Assembly (NCBI GenBank): GCA_027023175.1
Contig: JALVWW010000081.1
Location: 1 to 14,943 of the forward strand
Source of the DNA: Campylobacterales bacterium
Lineage (GTDB): Bacteria; Campylobacterota; Campylobacteria; Campylobacterales; JALSKU01
DNA: 14,943 nt
Direction of reading: 5' to 3'
Below, piece by piece: positions 7,773-13,922 of this stretch (position 1 is the stretch's first letter; every line of letters starts with the position of its first letter). A program made the translations under genes and the position numbers. The notes below the pieces were generated by a model. The model ran no database searches. It saw nothing but the letters and a program-made list of their open reading frames with translations, and was not told the origin of the DNA.

Positions 7773-7827
7773 TTTTAAAAAAGTTTCGACTTAACACTTT
7801 ATAGATAAGCCTTCAACTTTTTTAAAA
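7773..7827. terminator. Long AT-rich inverted repeat between nucleosidase and SDR genes
   Basis: Arms TTTTAAAAAAGTT (7773-7785) and AACTTTTTTAAAA (7815-7827) are perfect 13-base complements around a 29-base spacer. They lie just downstream of the minus-strand nucleosidase gene. The structure could end its transcription, with the U-rich tract inside the stem rather than after it, which is atypical for an intrinsic terminator. Along with the palindrome at 7727-7745 it suggests the SDR operon has its own promoter. Confidence 0.4.
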
Positions 7828-7866
7828 ACCTCTAATTTTCAAGCATAAGCACTACTGCAACAAACT

Positions 7867-8406
7867 CTATTGCAAAATTTGGGTCAAATTGTTTTTTACA
7901 AGAGTATAAACAAACTCACTGTCGATATGTGATACTTCAAGGTAGTCAGAGATGATTTTATATATTTTTATACTCTCTTTTTTTACAAATTTTGAAGCAG
8001 CCATATAAAATCCGTAAGATTCCATATCTATTAGCATATCCTCTTTCAATCCTTTTTGCTCTTTTACCGGCTTGTCAAAACAGTACAATCTTTCCCCGTC
8101 ATTTGAGAGTATGACTTTTTTACCGCTTGAGACATCTACGATGGACTTTATCGAATATAATGAGCCTATTTTTTTGCTGTTGCTACTAGCTGCACAAATG
8201 CCAATATTGATAATTTTATCAGGCTCTTTTAAAAGAGCGGCATAAGTTGTAGCTATGGCAGCATTTATTTTGCCTATTTTGCTTATAATGAGTGTAATGT
8301 TATCGTTTTCATATATCAAAAAAGGTTTTTTTGCCGTAAGTTTCAGTTCATATAATTCAACCAAAGCTTTAGCTTCGCTAAAAATTGCACATACTATAAC
8401 TGTCAT
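7867..8406 (-). CDS. Compact MTA/SAH nucleosidase-like protein
   Basis: The 179-residue protein belongs to the PNP/UDP phosphorylase superfamily. It starts MTVIVCAIFSEAKAL, where E11 aligns with the catalytic Glu12 of E. coli MtnN. KIINIGICAAS (64-74) matches the INTGSAGG loop, IDMESYGFY (126-134) carries the ribose-binding Glu129, and IISDYLEVSH (151-160) carries the general acid Asp154. All three key residues of MTA/SAH nucleosidase thus appear present. It is about 50 residues shorter than MtnN, losing the segment between the nucleotide loop and the DMES motif. Such enzymes cleave adenine from methylthioadenosine, S-adenosylhomocysteine or 5'-deoxyadenosine, the last being the waste product of radical SAM enzymes like the one nearby. 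The link is suggestive; the exact substrate is unknown. Confidence 0.75.
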   Translation of the reverse strand: MTVIVCAIFSEAKALVELYELKLTAKKPFLIYENDNITLIISKIGKINAAIATTYAALLKEPDKIINIGICAASSNSKKIGSLYSIKSIVDVSSGKKVILSNDGERLYCFDKPVKEQKGLKEDMLIDMESYGFYMAASKFVKKESIKIYKIISDYLEVSHIDSEFVYTLVKNNLTQILQ

Positions 8407-8411
8407 AGGGT

Positions 8412-8456
8412 GATTTTATCTTATTTTTGATAAAATCTTTATATACATGATAAAAT
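8412..8456. promoter_or_regulatory. Divergent promoter region with inverted and direct repeats
   Basis: The 63-base gap between the nucleosidase (-) and glucosaminidase (+) genes holds a perfect 9-base inverted repeat, GATTTTATC (8412-8420) and GATAAAATC (8429-8437). A further direct copy of GATAAAAT lies at 8449-8456, 20 bases after the second arm. The 8449 copy is preceded by T, giving TGATAAAAT, a plausible extended -10 for the plus-strand operon, 14 bases before the TTG start. The inverted repeat could be an operator for both directions; this is inference from geometry. Confidence 0.45.
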
Positions 8457-8469
8457 ACAAAGGAAAATA

Positions 8470-9345
8470 TTGACCAAATTTCAAAAAATGTATATTGTTC
8501 TTGGATTCTCTTTTTTGCTTCTTTTTCTATTTTTATCTATCAAGCCTCAAAAAAAGAGCACAAGAGAAATGCAAAAGATAGTAAAAAAAGAGTTGAAGCC
8601 AAAAATTTTACCATCCCTGCCGATAAAGAGCAAATTTACATTTAGAAAATATTCGCATATAAAAAAATTTTATAAAGATATCATAAACAGTGCCATTGAA
8701 GTCGGACTGAGATATAATGTGCCTCCTCCGGCACTTTTGGCGATGGCAGGAGTTGAGTCAGGTTATGCAAGAGGCTATGTGGGAAAGATAACGGGCAATA
8801 TTCTAAGCCTTGGAGCCAATAAAAATGAGCCTGAACTCCCTGCACTTTATCTGCCTCATATAAAAAACAAGCCATATAAAGTGGTATATGGAAGTAGCAT
8901 AAGAAAATATAAAAAAGATGATCTTATATGGAGACAAAGAAGAAAGAGTCTTAAAAAGGACTACCGACCAAAATCCATAGCAGGTACAACAAAAGAACTT
9001 GATTATTTAGATACTCATCCAAAAGCGAGGATAGAGGCATATAAAGAGTGTATGGAGGATTTTGCAAAGAGATGGATAAGTGAAAAGAAAAAATTTAAAC
9101 CTTTTCAAGAAGCAAGAAAGATGCTAAACAGTGCAGTCAAATCATCATCCAAAGATATACTCTTTTCAAAAGAATTAAATGAAAAATTTATAAAAACCAT
9201 TAGCGGCAGGAGAAACTCTTTCAATCCTCGAAAAAGCTGGGCACCAAAGGTGATAAAAGTGATGAACAAAGTAGGGCTTGTTGAGCTTTGTAGGGCAATT
9301 TACAAAAAGCATAAAACTTTTGATAAAGCATGGGTAGAGCAATGA
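8470..9345 (+). CDS. Membrane-anchored glucosaminidase (Bax-like)
   Basis: This 291-residue protein starts at TTG, favoured by AAAGGA (8458-8463) six bases upstream. One N-terminal membrane helix (about 9-24) anchors it, with the rest in the periplasm. Residues 84-117 (VPPPALLAMAGVESGY... GNILSLGA) match the glucosaminidase/lysozyme-like fold of Bax and related proteins, with E96 the likely catalytic acid. The C-terminal half is Lys/Arg-rich and less conserved, with a WAPKVIKVM segment near the end. Such enzymes cut peptidoglycan glycan strands at N-acetylglucosamine. It is the first gene of a plus-strand operon and overlaps the ABC exporter. Enzyme class is well supported; bond specificity is not. 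Confidence 0.83.
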   Translation: MTKFQKMYIVLGFSFLLLFLFLSIKPQKKSTREMQKIVKKELKPKILPSLPIKSKFTFRKYSHIKKFYKDIINSAIEVGLRYNVPPPALLAMAGVESGYARGYVGKITGNILSLGANKNEPELPALYLPHIKNKPYKVVYGSSIRKYKKDDLIWRQRRKSLKKDYRPKSIAGTTKELDYLDTHPKARIEAYKECMEDFAKRWISEKKKFKPFQEARKMLNSAVKSSSKDILFSKELNEKFIKTISGRRNSFNPRKSWAPKVIKVMNKVGLVELCRAIYKKHKTFDKAWVEQ

Positions 9346-11108
9346 AATATAGCTTTAAAAAGATTTTGGATGAACTGTTAAAATATAAAAAAGAGTTTGT
9401 TGTAGCAAATATTATTGCTGTCATAGCGGTTTTGGTCAGCACCCCCGCACCTCTTTTGATGCCTTTGCTTGTCGATGAGGTTTTGCTTAAAAAGCCTGGC
9501 TTTTTAACTGAGCATATTGATAAACTTTTTGGGCATCAAGAAGCTTATGTATATATATTGATAGTGCTGTTTATGACTATTTTTTTAAGGTCTTTATTTT
9601 TTGGTTTGACTGTTTGGCATGATTATATATTTTCCAAAATTTCAAAAAATATAACCTACAAGATAAGAAAAGATATGCTTTCTCATCTCTCAAAGCTCTC
9701 TTTGAATGAGTATGAAGCTTTGGGAAGTGGAAAAATATCATCTCTTTTTTTAGTAGATGTTGCTACTGTTGAGACATTTTTGGGTATGAGTATAAGCAAA
9801 TTGATTGTATCTATTTTGACAGTTATCGGGGTTGCAGTAGTGCTTTTGCTCATCAATTGGAAACTTGCTCTTTTTATACTATTGGTCAATCCTTTTGTGG
9901 TAATTGTAAGTAAAAAATTTGCCAGGAAAGTAAGCCTTTATAAAAAAGAGGAAAACAGAACTTTTGAAGCTTTCAGCGAAGCTTTAAGTGAAACTTTGGA
10001 TCTTTTTTGGCAGATACGAGCATCAAATCAGGAGAAAAATTTTATAAAAAGACTTTTTGTAAAAAGTGATGATATCAAAAAGGCAGGCATCGCTTTTGCA
10101 TACAAAAGTGATGCGGCTCTGAGGTTTTCATTTTTACTTTTTTTAAGCGGATTTGAGCTGTTTCGTGCGGCTTCAATATTTACCGTTGCTTACGGTAACC
10201 TCTCTATTGGGCTTATGCTTGCCATATTTGGCTATCTTTGGGTTATGATGGGGCCTATTCAAGAGATATTAAACATCCAATACTCATATCACAATGCAAA
10301 AAGAGCGTTAAACAGGATAAACCAAATCTTTCAAATGCAAAAAGAACCCCACTATCCTCATCTTAAAAATCCTTTTAAAGAAAGCAAAACAAACTCAATA
10401 ACACTCAAAAATGTATCATTCAGCTATGATGACGAAAATCCTGTCTTAAAAGATATCAATATGCATATAAAAAAGGGACAAAATGTTGCTATAGTCGGAG
10501 CAAGCGGGAGTGGAAAAACAACTTTGGCTCAGATAATGGTTGGTTTTTATCCGCTGCAAAGAGGTGAACTTTTTTATGATGAAGCAAATATCAAAGAGAT
10601 AGGTTTGGATATTGTAAGAGAAAATGTCTTTTTGGTTTTGCAAAATCCGATGCTTTTCAATGATACCATCAGGTTCAATCTTACTCTTGGAAAAGATGTG
10701 GATGAAAAAGCTATCTGGAAAGCTCTGAAAATTGCTCAGCTTGAAGAGGTGGTGAAATCACTTGATAAAAAACTTGATACAAGAGTGGGCAAAAACGGCG
10801 TTAGGCTCTCCGGCGGTCAAAGGCAGAGGATAAGTATAGCCAGAATGATTTTGCAAAATCCAAATGTCATCATACTTGATGAGTCAACAAGTGCACTTGA
10901 TATCCATACCGAAGAGTCACTTTTTAGAGCTTTAAAAGAGATATTAAAAGAAAAAACGGTTATAATAATAGCTCACAGGCTAAGCACTATAAAACAGGCT
11001 GATTATATATATATGCTTGAAGACGGACGAGTGATAGAAGAGGGTACTAAAGAAGAGTTGATAAAGATAGAAGGCAAATTTGCCAAACATATAGGGGGTG
11101 AAAAATGA
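9342..11108 (+). CDS. MsbA-like ABC exporter, permease fused to ATPase
   Basis: I start at the ATG at 9342, overlapping the upstream stop by ATGA; an in-frame ATG at 9330 would add four residues. The 588-residue protein has six predicted membrane helices in the first ~310 residues, then a full nucleotide-binding domain: Walker A GASGSGKTT (386-394), Q-loop Q434, signature LSGGQ (489-493), Walker B VIILDE (509-514) and H-loop H545. This is the half-transporter layout of MsbA, lipid, peptide and multidrug exporters, which act as homodimers in the inner membrane. Neighbours in the same operon act on peptidoglycan and lipids, so an envelope lipid or glycan substrate is plausible. Substrate type is inference. 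Confidence 0.93.
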   Translation: MKYSFKKILDELLKYKKEFVVANIIAVIAVLVSTPAPLLMPLLVDEVLLKKPGFLTEHIDKLFGHQEAYVYILIVLFMTIFLRSLFFGLTVWHDYIFSKISKNITYKIRKDMLSHLSKLSLNEYEALGSGKISSLFLVDVATVETFLGMSISKLIVSILTVIGVAVVLLLINWKLALFILLVNPFVVIVSKKFARKVSLYKKEENRTFEAFSEALSETLDLFWQIRASNQEKNFIKRLFVKSDDIKKAGIAFAYKSDAALRFSFLLFLSGFELFRAASIFTVAYGNLSIGLMLAIFGYLWVMMGPIQEILNIQYSYHNAKRALNRINQIFQMQKEPHYPHLKNPFKESKTNSITLKNVSFSYDDENPVLKDINMHIKKGQNVAIVGASGSGKTTLAQIMVGFYPLQRGELFYDEANIKEIGLDIVRENVFLVLQNPMLFNDTIRFNLTLGKDVDEKAIWKALKIAQLEEVVKSLDKKLDTRVGKNGVRLSGGQRQRISIARMILQNPNVIILDESTSALDIHTEESLFRALKEILKEKTVIIIAHRLSTIKQADYIYMLEDGRVIEEGTKEELIKIEGKFAKHIGGEK

Positions 11109-11764
11109 AAAAGATTGTTATAGCAATGTTTTTAATGATGGGCATTTTATTTGCGGGACAAAAACAAGAGAGTATAGTTATTGCGGCCGCAAATGTCATG
11201 AACGATATCATGAGTATTCCTGAAAGCTCGATACCTCCGAAACTACTCAGCAATGCAAAAGCCATTGCCATTATCCCTCATGTTATAAAAGCCGGTTTGG
11301 TAGTAGGCGGAAGATTTGGAAGAGGCGTGCTTCTTGTAAAAAATAAAAACGGCTGGAGTGCCCCATGTTTTATCAATCTTACCGGAGGAAGCCTTGGATG
11401 GCAGATAGGTGTACAATCGAGTGATATCATACTTGTGTTTAAAAATGCAAGTGCGGTTGACGGTATAGTAGGCGGCAAATTTACTTTGGGTGCCGATGCG
11501 GCTGTAGCAGCCGGACCGGTAGGTAGAAATGCACTTGCTGCAACTGACGGATCACTTCAGGCAGAAATTTACTCCTACTCCAGGTCAAAAGGGCTTTTTG
11601 CAGGGGTGGCGCTTGACGGGACAGTGCTTAGTGTAAATGATGACTATAATGAAATATACTATAAAAAAGAGGTTTACCCTACTGATATCTTCAAAGGATA
11701 CCATATAAGAGTACCAAAAAGTGGCCAAGTATTAAGAGAGACAGTTGCTAGATATGCCAGATAA
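11105..11764 (+). CDS. Secreted SYLF-domain (Ysc84-type) lipid-binding protein
   Basis: This 219-residue protein starts with ATG overlapping the exporter stop (ATGA). A Sec signal peptide covers about residues 1-18 (MKKIVIAMFLMMGILFAG). The mature part matches the SYLF/Ysc84 domain: LLSNAKAIAIIPHVIKAGLV, then GGRFGRGVLL, the GGSLGWQIG motif, DIILVFKN, GADAAVAAGPVGR, and YSRSKGLFAGVALDG. SYLF domains bind membranes and phosphoinositide-like lipids in eukaryotes; bacterial members are periplasmic and of unclear function. The coupling with an ABC exporter suggests handling of exported lipid. The family is certain, the role inferred. Confidence 0.92.
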   Translation: MKKIVIAMFLMMGILFAGQKQESIVIAAANVMNDIMSIPESSIPPKLLSNAKAIAIIPHVIKAGLVVGGRFGRGVLLVKNKNGWSAPCFINLTGGSLGWQIGVQSSDIILVFKNASAVDGIVGGKFTLGADAAVAAGPVGRNALAATDGSLQAEIYSYSRSKGLFAGVALDGTVLSVNDDYNEIYYKKEVYPTDIFKGYHIRVPKSGQVLRETVARYAR

Positions 11765-11779
11765 TTTAAAGAGTCAATT

Positions 11780-12340
11780 TTGAACGATATATTTACTTCA
11801 CTCTCTACCTATGGATATATTATACTGTTTTTATATTCATTTGGTGGAGGTTTTTTTGCATTGGTAGCTGCAGGTATTTTGTCATATGCGGGCAAAATGG
11901 ATATAACTGCCTCTATAACAGTTGCTTTTATAGCAAACTTTATTGGTGATACAGTTCTGTTTTACATAGCAAGATACAATAAGTCTATGGTAATGCCTTA
12001 TATAAAAAAACATAGAAGAAAGTTGGCTCTTAGTTCGATAATGATGAAAAAATATGGAGATAAGATTATATTTTTTCAAAAGTTTATCTATGGGGTCAAA
12101 ACTCTTGTACCCATTGCTATAGGTCTTACAAGGTATGATTTTAAAAAGTTTACTATTTATAACCTAATTTCAGCTCTTATTTGGGCACTTGTCTTTGGTC
12201 TTGGAAGCTACTACAGTGGCAAATATCTTATGGAAGTAGCTTTGTATCTTAAAAATCATATCTATATAACCCCTATCGTTCTAGCGATACTGTTATATCT
12301 TATGTGGCTATATATGGAAAAAGCGACGAGAAAATCGTAA
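11780..12340 (+). CDS. DedA-family membrane protein
   Basis: The 186-residue protein starts at TTG, 15 bases after the SYLF gene, with only a weak AAAGAG upstream. Several hydrophobic segments with LVAAGILSYAG (28-38), FIGDTVLFYIARY (54-66), FFQKFIYGVKTLVPIAIG (98-115) and a W-containing amphipathic region before GLGSYYSG (140-147) match the DedA (SNARE-associated) family. DedA proteins flip or recycle lipids such as undecaprenyl phosphate. D57 fits the conserved acidic residue, but the two Arg of the usual RFxPGxRT motif are Lys here (K101 and K107). It closes the envelope operon and its final codons merge into an inverted repeat. Confidence 0.88.
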   Translation: MNDIFTSLSTYGYIILFLYSFGGGFFALVAAGILSYAGKMDITASITVAFIANFIGDTVLFYIARYNKSMVMPYIKKHRRKLALSSIMMKKYGDKIIFFQKFIYGVKTLVPIAIGLTRYDFKKFTIYNLISALIWALVFGLGSYYSGKYLMEVALYLKNHIYITPIVLAILLYLMWLYMEKATRKS

Positions 12341-12342
12341 CT

Positions 12343-12409
12343 CGTAACTTGTGATTAGTAAGAGAATAAATTAAAATTGCTTGCAATTTTCAACTAATCA
12401 CGAATTACG
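12343..12409. repeat. Nested inverted repeat between convergent genes
   Basis: Arms 12343-12359 (CGTAACTTGTGATTAGT) and 12393-12409 (ACTAATCACGAATTACG) are complementary at 15 of 17 positions, the two exceptions being G:T-type pairs. Inside lies a second stem, AAAATTGC (12373-12380) and GCAATTTT (12383-12390). The right arm supplies the final codons and stop of the polymerase gene (12398), and CGTAACT is also duplicated in tandem at the DedA stop. It may act as a bidirectional terminator for the convergent genes, or be a small mobile or REP-like repeat that landed there. Confidence 0.6.
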
Positions 12410-13672
12410 AATCTCTCTTGCATTTTTTACTATATCTATACCGTATCTTTCTCGTAATTTTCCTACTTTTTTGTATAGATTATCCATTTGTTTATCTTTT
12501 TCGTAATCTATGAGGGAGTAGATATGGTTTTTACGGCTGTAAAAGTGTGATAAAGAGAGGGATAGTCTTATGATTTTACTATTTTTGTAAATATCAATCT
12601 CATCAAAAAGTTTTACAAACTCCTCTTTTAAAAATGATTCGGTAAAGATTCTGTTGTAGGTTTTATGTTTTTTTGACTTTTCTTTAAATTCATACTTTAT
12701 TCCCAAAAAAAGAGTAGTAGGTTTTTTGCCCGTTTTTAAAAGTATAAAGCTAAGGTGTCTTGATAGGATAAATATCCTTCTTTTTATCTCATCTCTATCT
12801 AAGATGGGATCAAATGTTCTTGATATACCTATGGTTTTTCTCTCTTTTTGTCTATTTATCTCTTCTTTAAAAGTTCCTGCTATCTTGTCATAGAGTTCTT
12901 TTCCTGCACGATTCCATGAGTATAAAAGAGTCTTTGAGCGGTATATGTCTCCAAGAGTGTATTTTTTATAGCTGTAAAGCTTTTTTCTCCATGCTCTTCC
13001 GATACCAGGAAAATCTTCAATTGGGATATCTCTTATAAACTCTTCTATATCATCTTTTTTTATGAGTTTTATGCCGTTTGGCTTTGCTTTGTTAGTCGCA
13101 AGCTTGGCAAGCCATTTTGTATCCGCAATACCTATGGATATGGGAAGTCCAAATACTTTTTTTATATCACTTTTTAAAGTAAATGCAAATTTCTCTATTT
13201 TCTCATCTTGCACCCAGCCAAAACTGTCTGCAAAAAATTCATCTATGCTGTACTGCTCTACAAGAGGCAGTTTTTTCTCCAAAAAGTGCCTTAGTCTAAA
13301 AGATAGTGTATGATATAGCATCATATCGGGAGGAAGTACTATGAGGTGAGGGCAGAGCAACAGTGCTTCTCTTATGCTCATACCGGTTTTGATACCGTAT
13401 CTTCTTGCTTCATAGCTTGCGGTCGTGATGATGCCCCTTATCTTTTTGCCGTCCATAAAAAAGTTTTTGTCAAATTGATACTTTTTTGAAAAAAACAAAG
13501 ATGGTACAAAAGCACCGTTGTTTGATAGCATAGCCTTTTTACCGCTTGTATGTTTGTCAAATATAAACTGGTCACTTCGTCCTCCAACAGCCACCTCTTT
13601 GTTTAAAAGAGTTTTGTCTTTTATCCTCTCGCACGAAACAAAAAAAGAGTCTAGGTCAAGATGGAGTATCAT
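12398..13672 (-). CDS. dinB: Y-family translesion DNA polymerase (DinB/UmuC type) with a fingers insertion
   Basis: The 424-residue protein opens MILHLDLDSFFVSCE: D6 and D8 are metal-binding, F11 is the likely steric gate. SIDEFF (142-147) holds D144 and E145 of the active site, followed by GLPISIGIADTKWLAKLA (175-192) and a helix-hairpin-helix PGIGRAW (222-228). The C-terminal ~150 residues form the little finger. About 45 extra residues (34-78) separate GGRS from RGIITTASYEARRYG in the fingers, where DinB normally runs straight on. GAAGG is 8 bases before the ATG. Such polymerases copy past damaged bases with low fidelity. A self-cleaving repressor is divergently encoded nearby, so damage-induced expression is likely. 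The last codons come from an inverted repeat. DinB versus UmuC assignment is by overall likeness only. Confidence 0.92.
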   Translation of the reverse strand: MILHLDLDSFFVSCERIKDKTLLNKEVAVGGRSDQFIFDKHTSGKKAMLSNNGAFVPSLFFSKKYQFDKNFFMDGKKIRGIITTASYEARRYGIKTGMSIREALLLCPHLIVLPPDMMLYHTLSFRLRHFLEKKLPLVEQYSIDEFFADSFGWVQDEKIEKFAFTLKSDIKKVFGLPISIGIADTKWLAKLATNKAKPNGIKLIKKDDIEEFIRDIPIEDFPGIGRAWRKKLYSYKKYTLGDIYRSKTLLYSWNRAGKELYDKIAGTFKEEINRQKERKTIGISRTFDPILDRDEIKRRIFILSRHLSFILLKTGKKPTTLFLGIKYEFKEKSKKHKTYNRIFTESFLKEEFVKLFDEIDIYKNSKIIRLSLSLSHFYSRKNHIYSLIDYEKDKQMDNLYKKVGKLRERYGIDIVKNAREIRNS

Positions 13673-13695
13673 ACTTTTTGCCTTCGGTAAAAATA

Positions 13696-13734
13696 GGAGT
13701 AAAGGCAGGTAAGGTGGTAAGGGTAAAGGGGCGG
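13696..13734. other. G-rich tract in the polymerase leader (C-rich in its mRNA)
   Basis: The plus strand has repeated GG, GGG and GGGG runs joined by TAA or TAAA, an almost pure purine-plus-T tract about 25-60 bases upstream of the polymerase start. The transcript of the minus strand would be rich in repeated UUACC. It is markedly richer in G+C than its surroundings. It could form a two-layer G-quadruplex in DNA, or be a repeat remnant. Function is unknown. Confidence 0.35.
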
Positions 13735-13754
13735 TAGTTTTGTCATGATAAGCT

Positions 13755-13835
13755 TTAAAAGGCTATCTCCCCCATCTTTGCAAAACTTTCTACAACCTTA
13801 TCTATCCATTTATCTATCATATTAAATATAAACAT
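13755..13835 (-). CDS. 26-residue small protein between the repressor and the polymerase
   Basis: An unlisted small ORF with ATG at 13835-13833 and TAA at 13757-13755 has a very strong Shine-Dalgarno sequence, AAGGAG (13847-13842), six bases upstream. The peptide begins MFIFNMIDKWIDKVVESF. Hydrophobic residues at 3, 4, 7, 10, 11, 14, 15, 18 and polar ones at 5, 8, 9, 12, 13, 16, 17, 20 make a clean amphipathic helix with W10 and near-neutral charge. A possible -10 (TATAAT on the minus strand, 13867-13862) lies about 25 bases upstream. It is probably cotranscribed with the polymerase (82 bases on) and controlled by the divergent repressor. It could be a membrane-active SOS peptide, a polymerase partner, or a leader peptide. 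I recognise no family. The start signals are clear; translation is unproven. Confidence 0.55.
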   Translation of the reverse strand: MFIFNMIDKWIDKVVESFAKMGEIAF

Positions 13836-13861
13836 TTCGTACTCCTTGATATTTTTTTAAA

Positions 13862-13867
13862 ATTATA
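13862..13867 (-). promoter_or_regulatory. Candidate -10 box for small ORF and polymerase
   Basis: ATTATA on the plus strand reads TATAAT on the minus strand, 15 bases before the AAGGAG ribosome site of the small ORF. It faces the repressor -10 (13887-13892) across a 19-base gap containing the imperfect dyad TTTC-T-GAAA (13871-13879), a weaker likeness of the larger operator. Confidence 0.5.
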
Positions 13868-13886
13868 CAATTTCTGAAAAATATGA

Positions 13887-13892
13887 TATAAT
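13887..13892 (+). promoter_or_regulatory. Candidate -10 box for the repressor gene
   Basis: TATAAT is preceded by TATGA, the same extended core seen before the binding-protein gene at 1860-1870. It abuts the 21-bp palindrome, so a repressor bound there would cover the transcription start. Confidence 0.6.
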
Positions 13893-13913
13893 AATATTTC
13901 AATTTGAAATATT
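13893..13913. promoter_or_regulatory. 21-bp perfect palindrome, probable autoregulatory operator
   Basis: Perfect arms AATATTTCAA (13893-13902) and TTGAAATATT (13904-13913) surround a single central T. The site begins directly after the -10 box and ends against the GGAG ribosome site (13914-13917) of the repressor gene, the classical place for autorepression by a dimeric HTH protein. A degenerate, shorter relative (TTTC-T-GAAA, 13871-13879) lies between the two divergent -10 boxes. Identity of the binding protein is inferred from position. Confidence 0.7.
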
Positions 13914-13922
13914 GGAGTAAAT

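Noticed and set aside
9330..9341. ATG at 9330 as the ABC exporter start
   Set aside because: No ribosome site precedes it; the ATG at 9342 overlaps the upstream stop by ATGA, as elsewhere in this operon. The difference is only four residues.
12343..12409. CRISPR repeat or tRNA-like element
   Set aside because: There is no repeat-spacer periodicity and no tRNA arm or CCA pattern; it is a single nested inverted repeat.
13696..13734. Stable three-layer G-quadruplex
   Set aside because: Only two runs of three or more G are present; at best a weak two-layer structure is possible.
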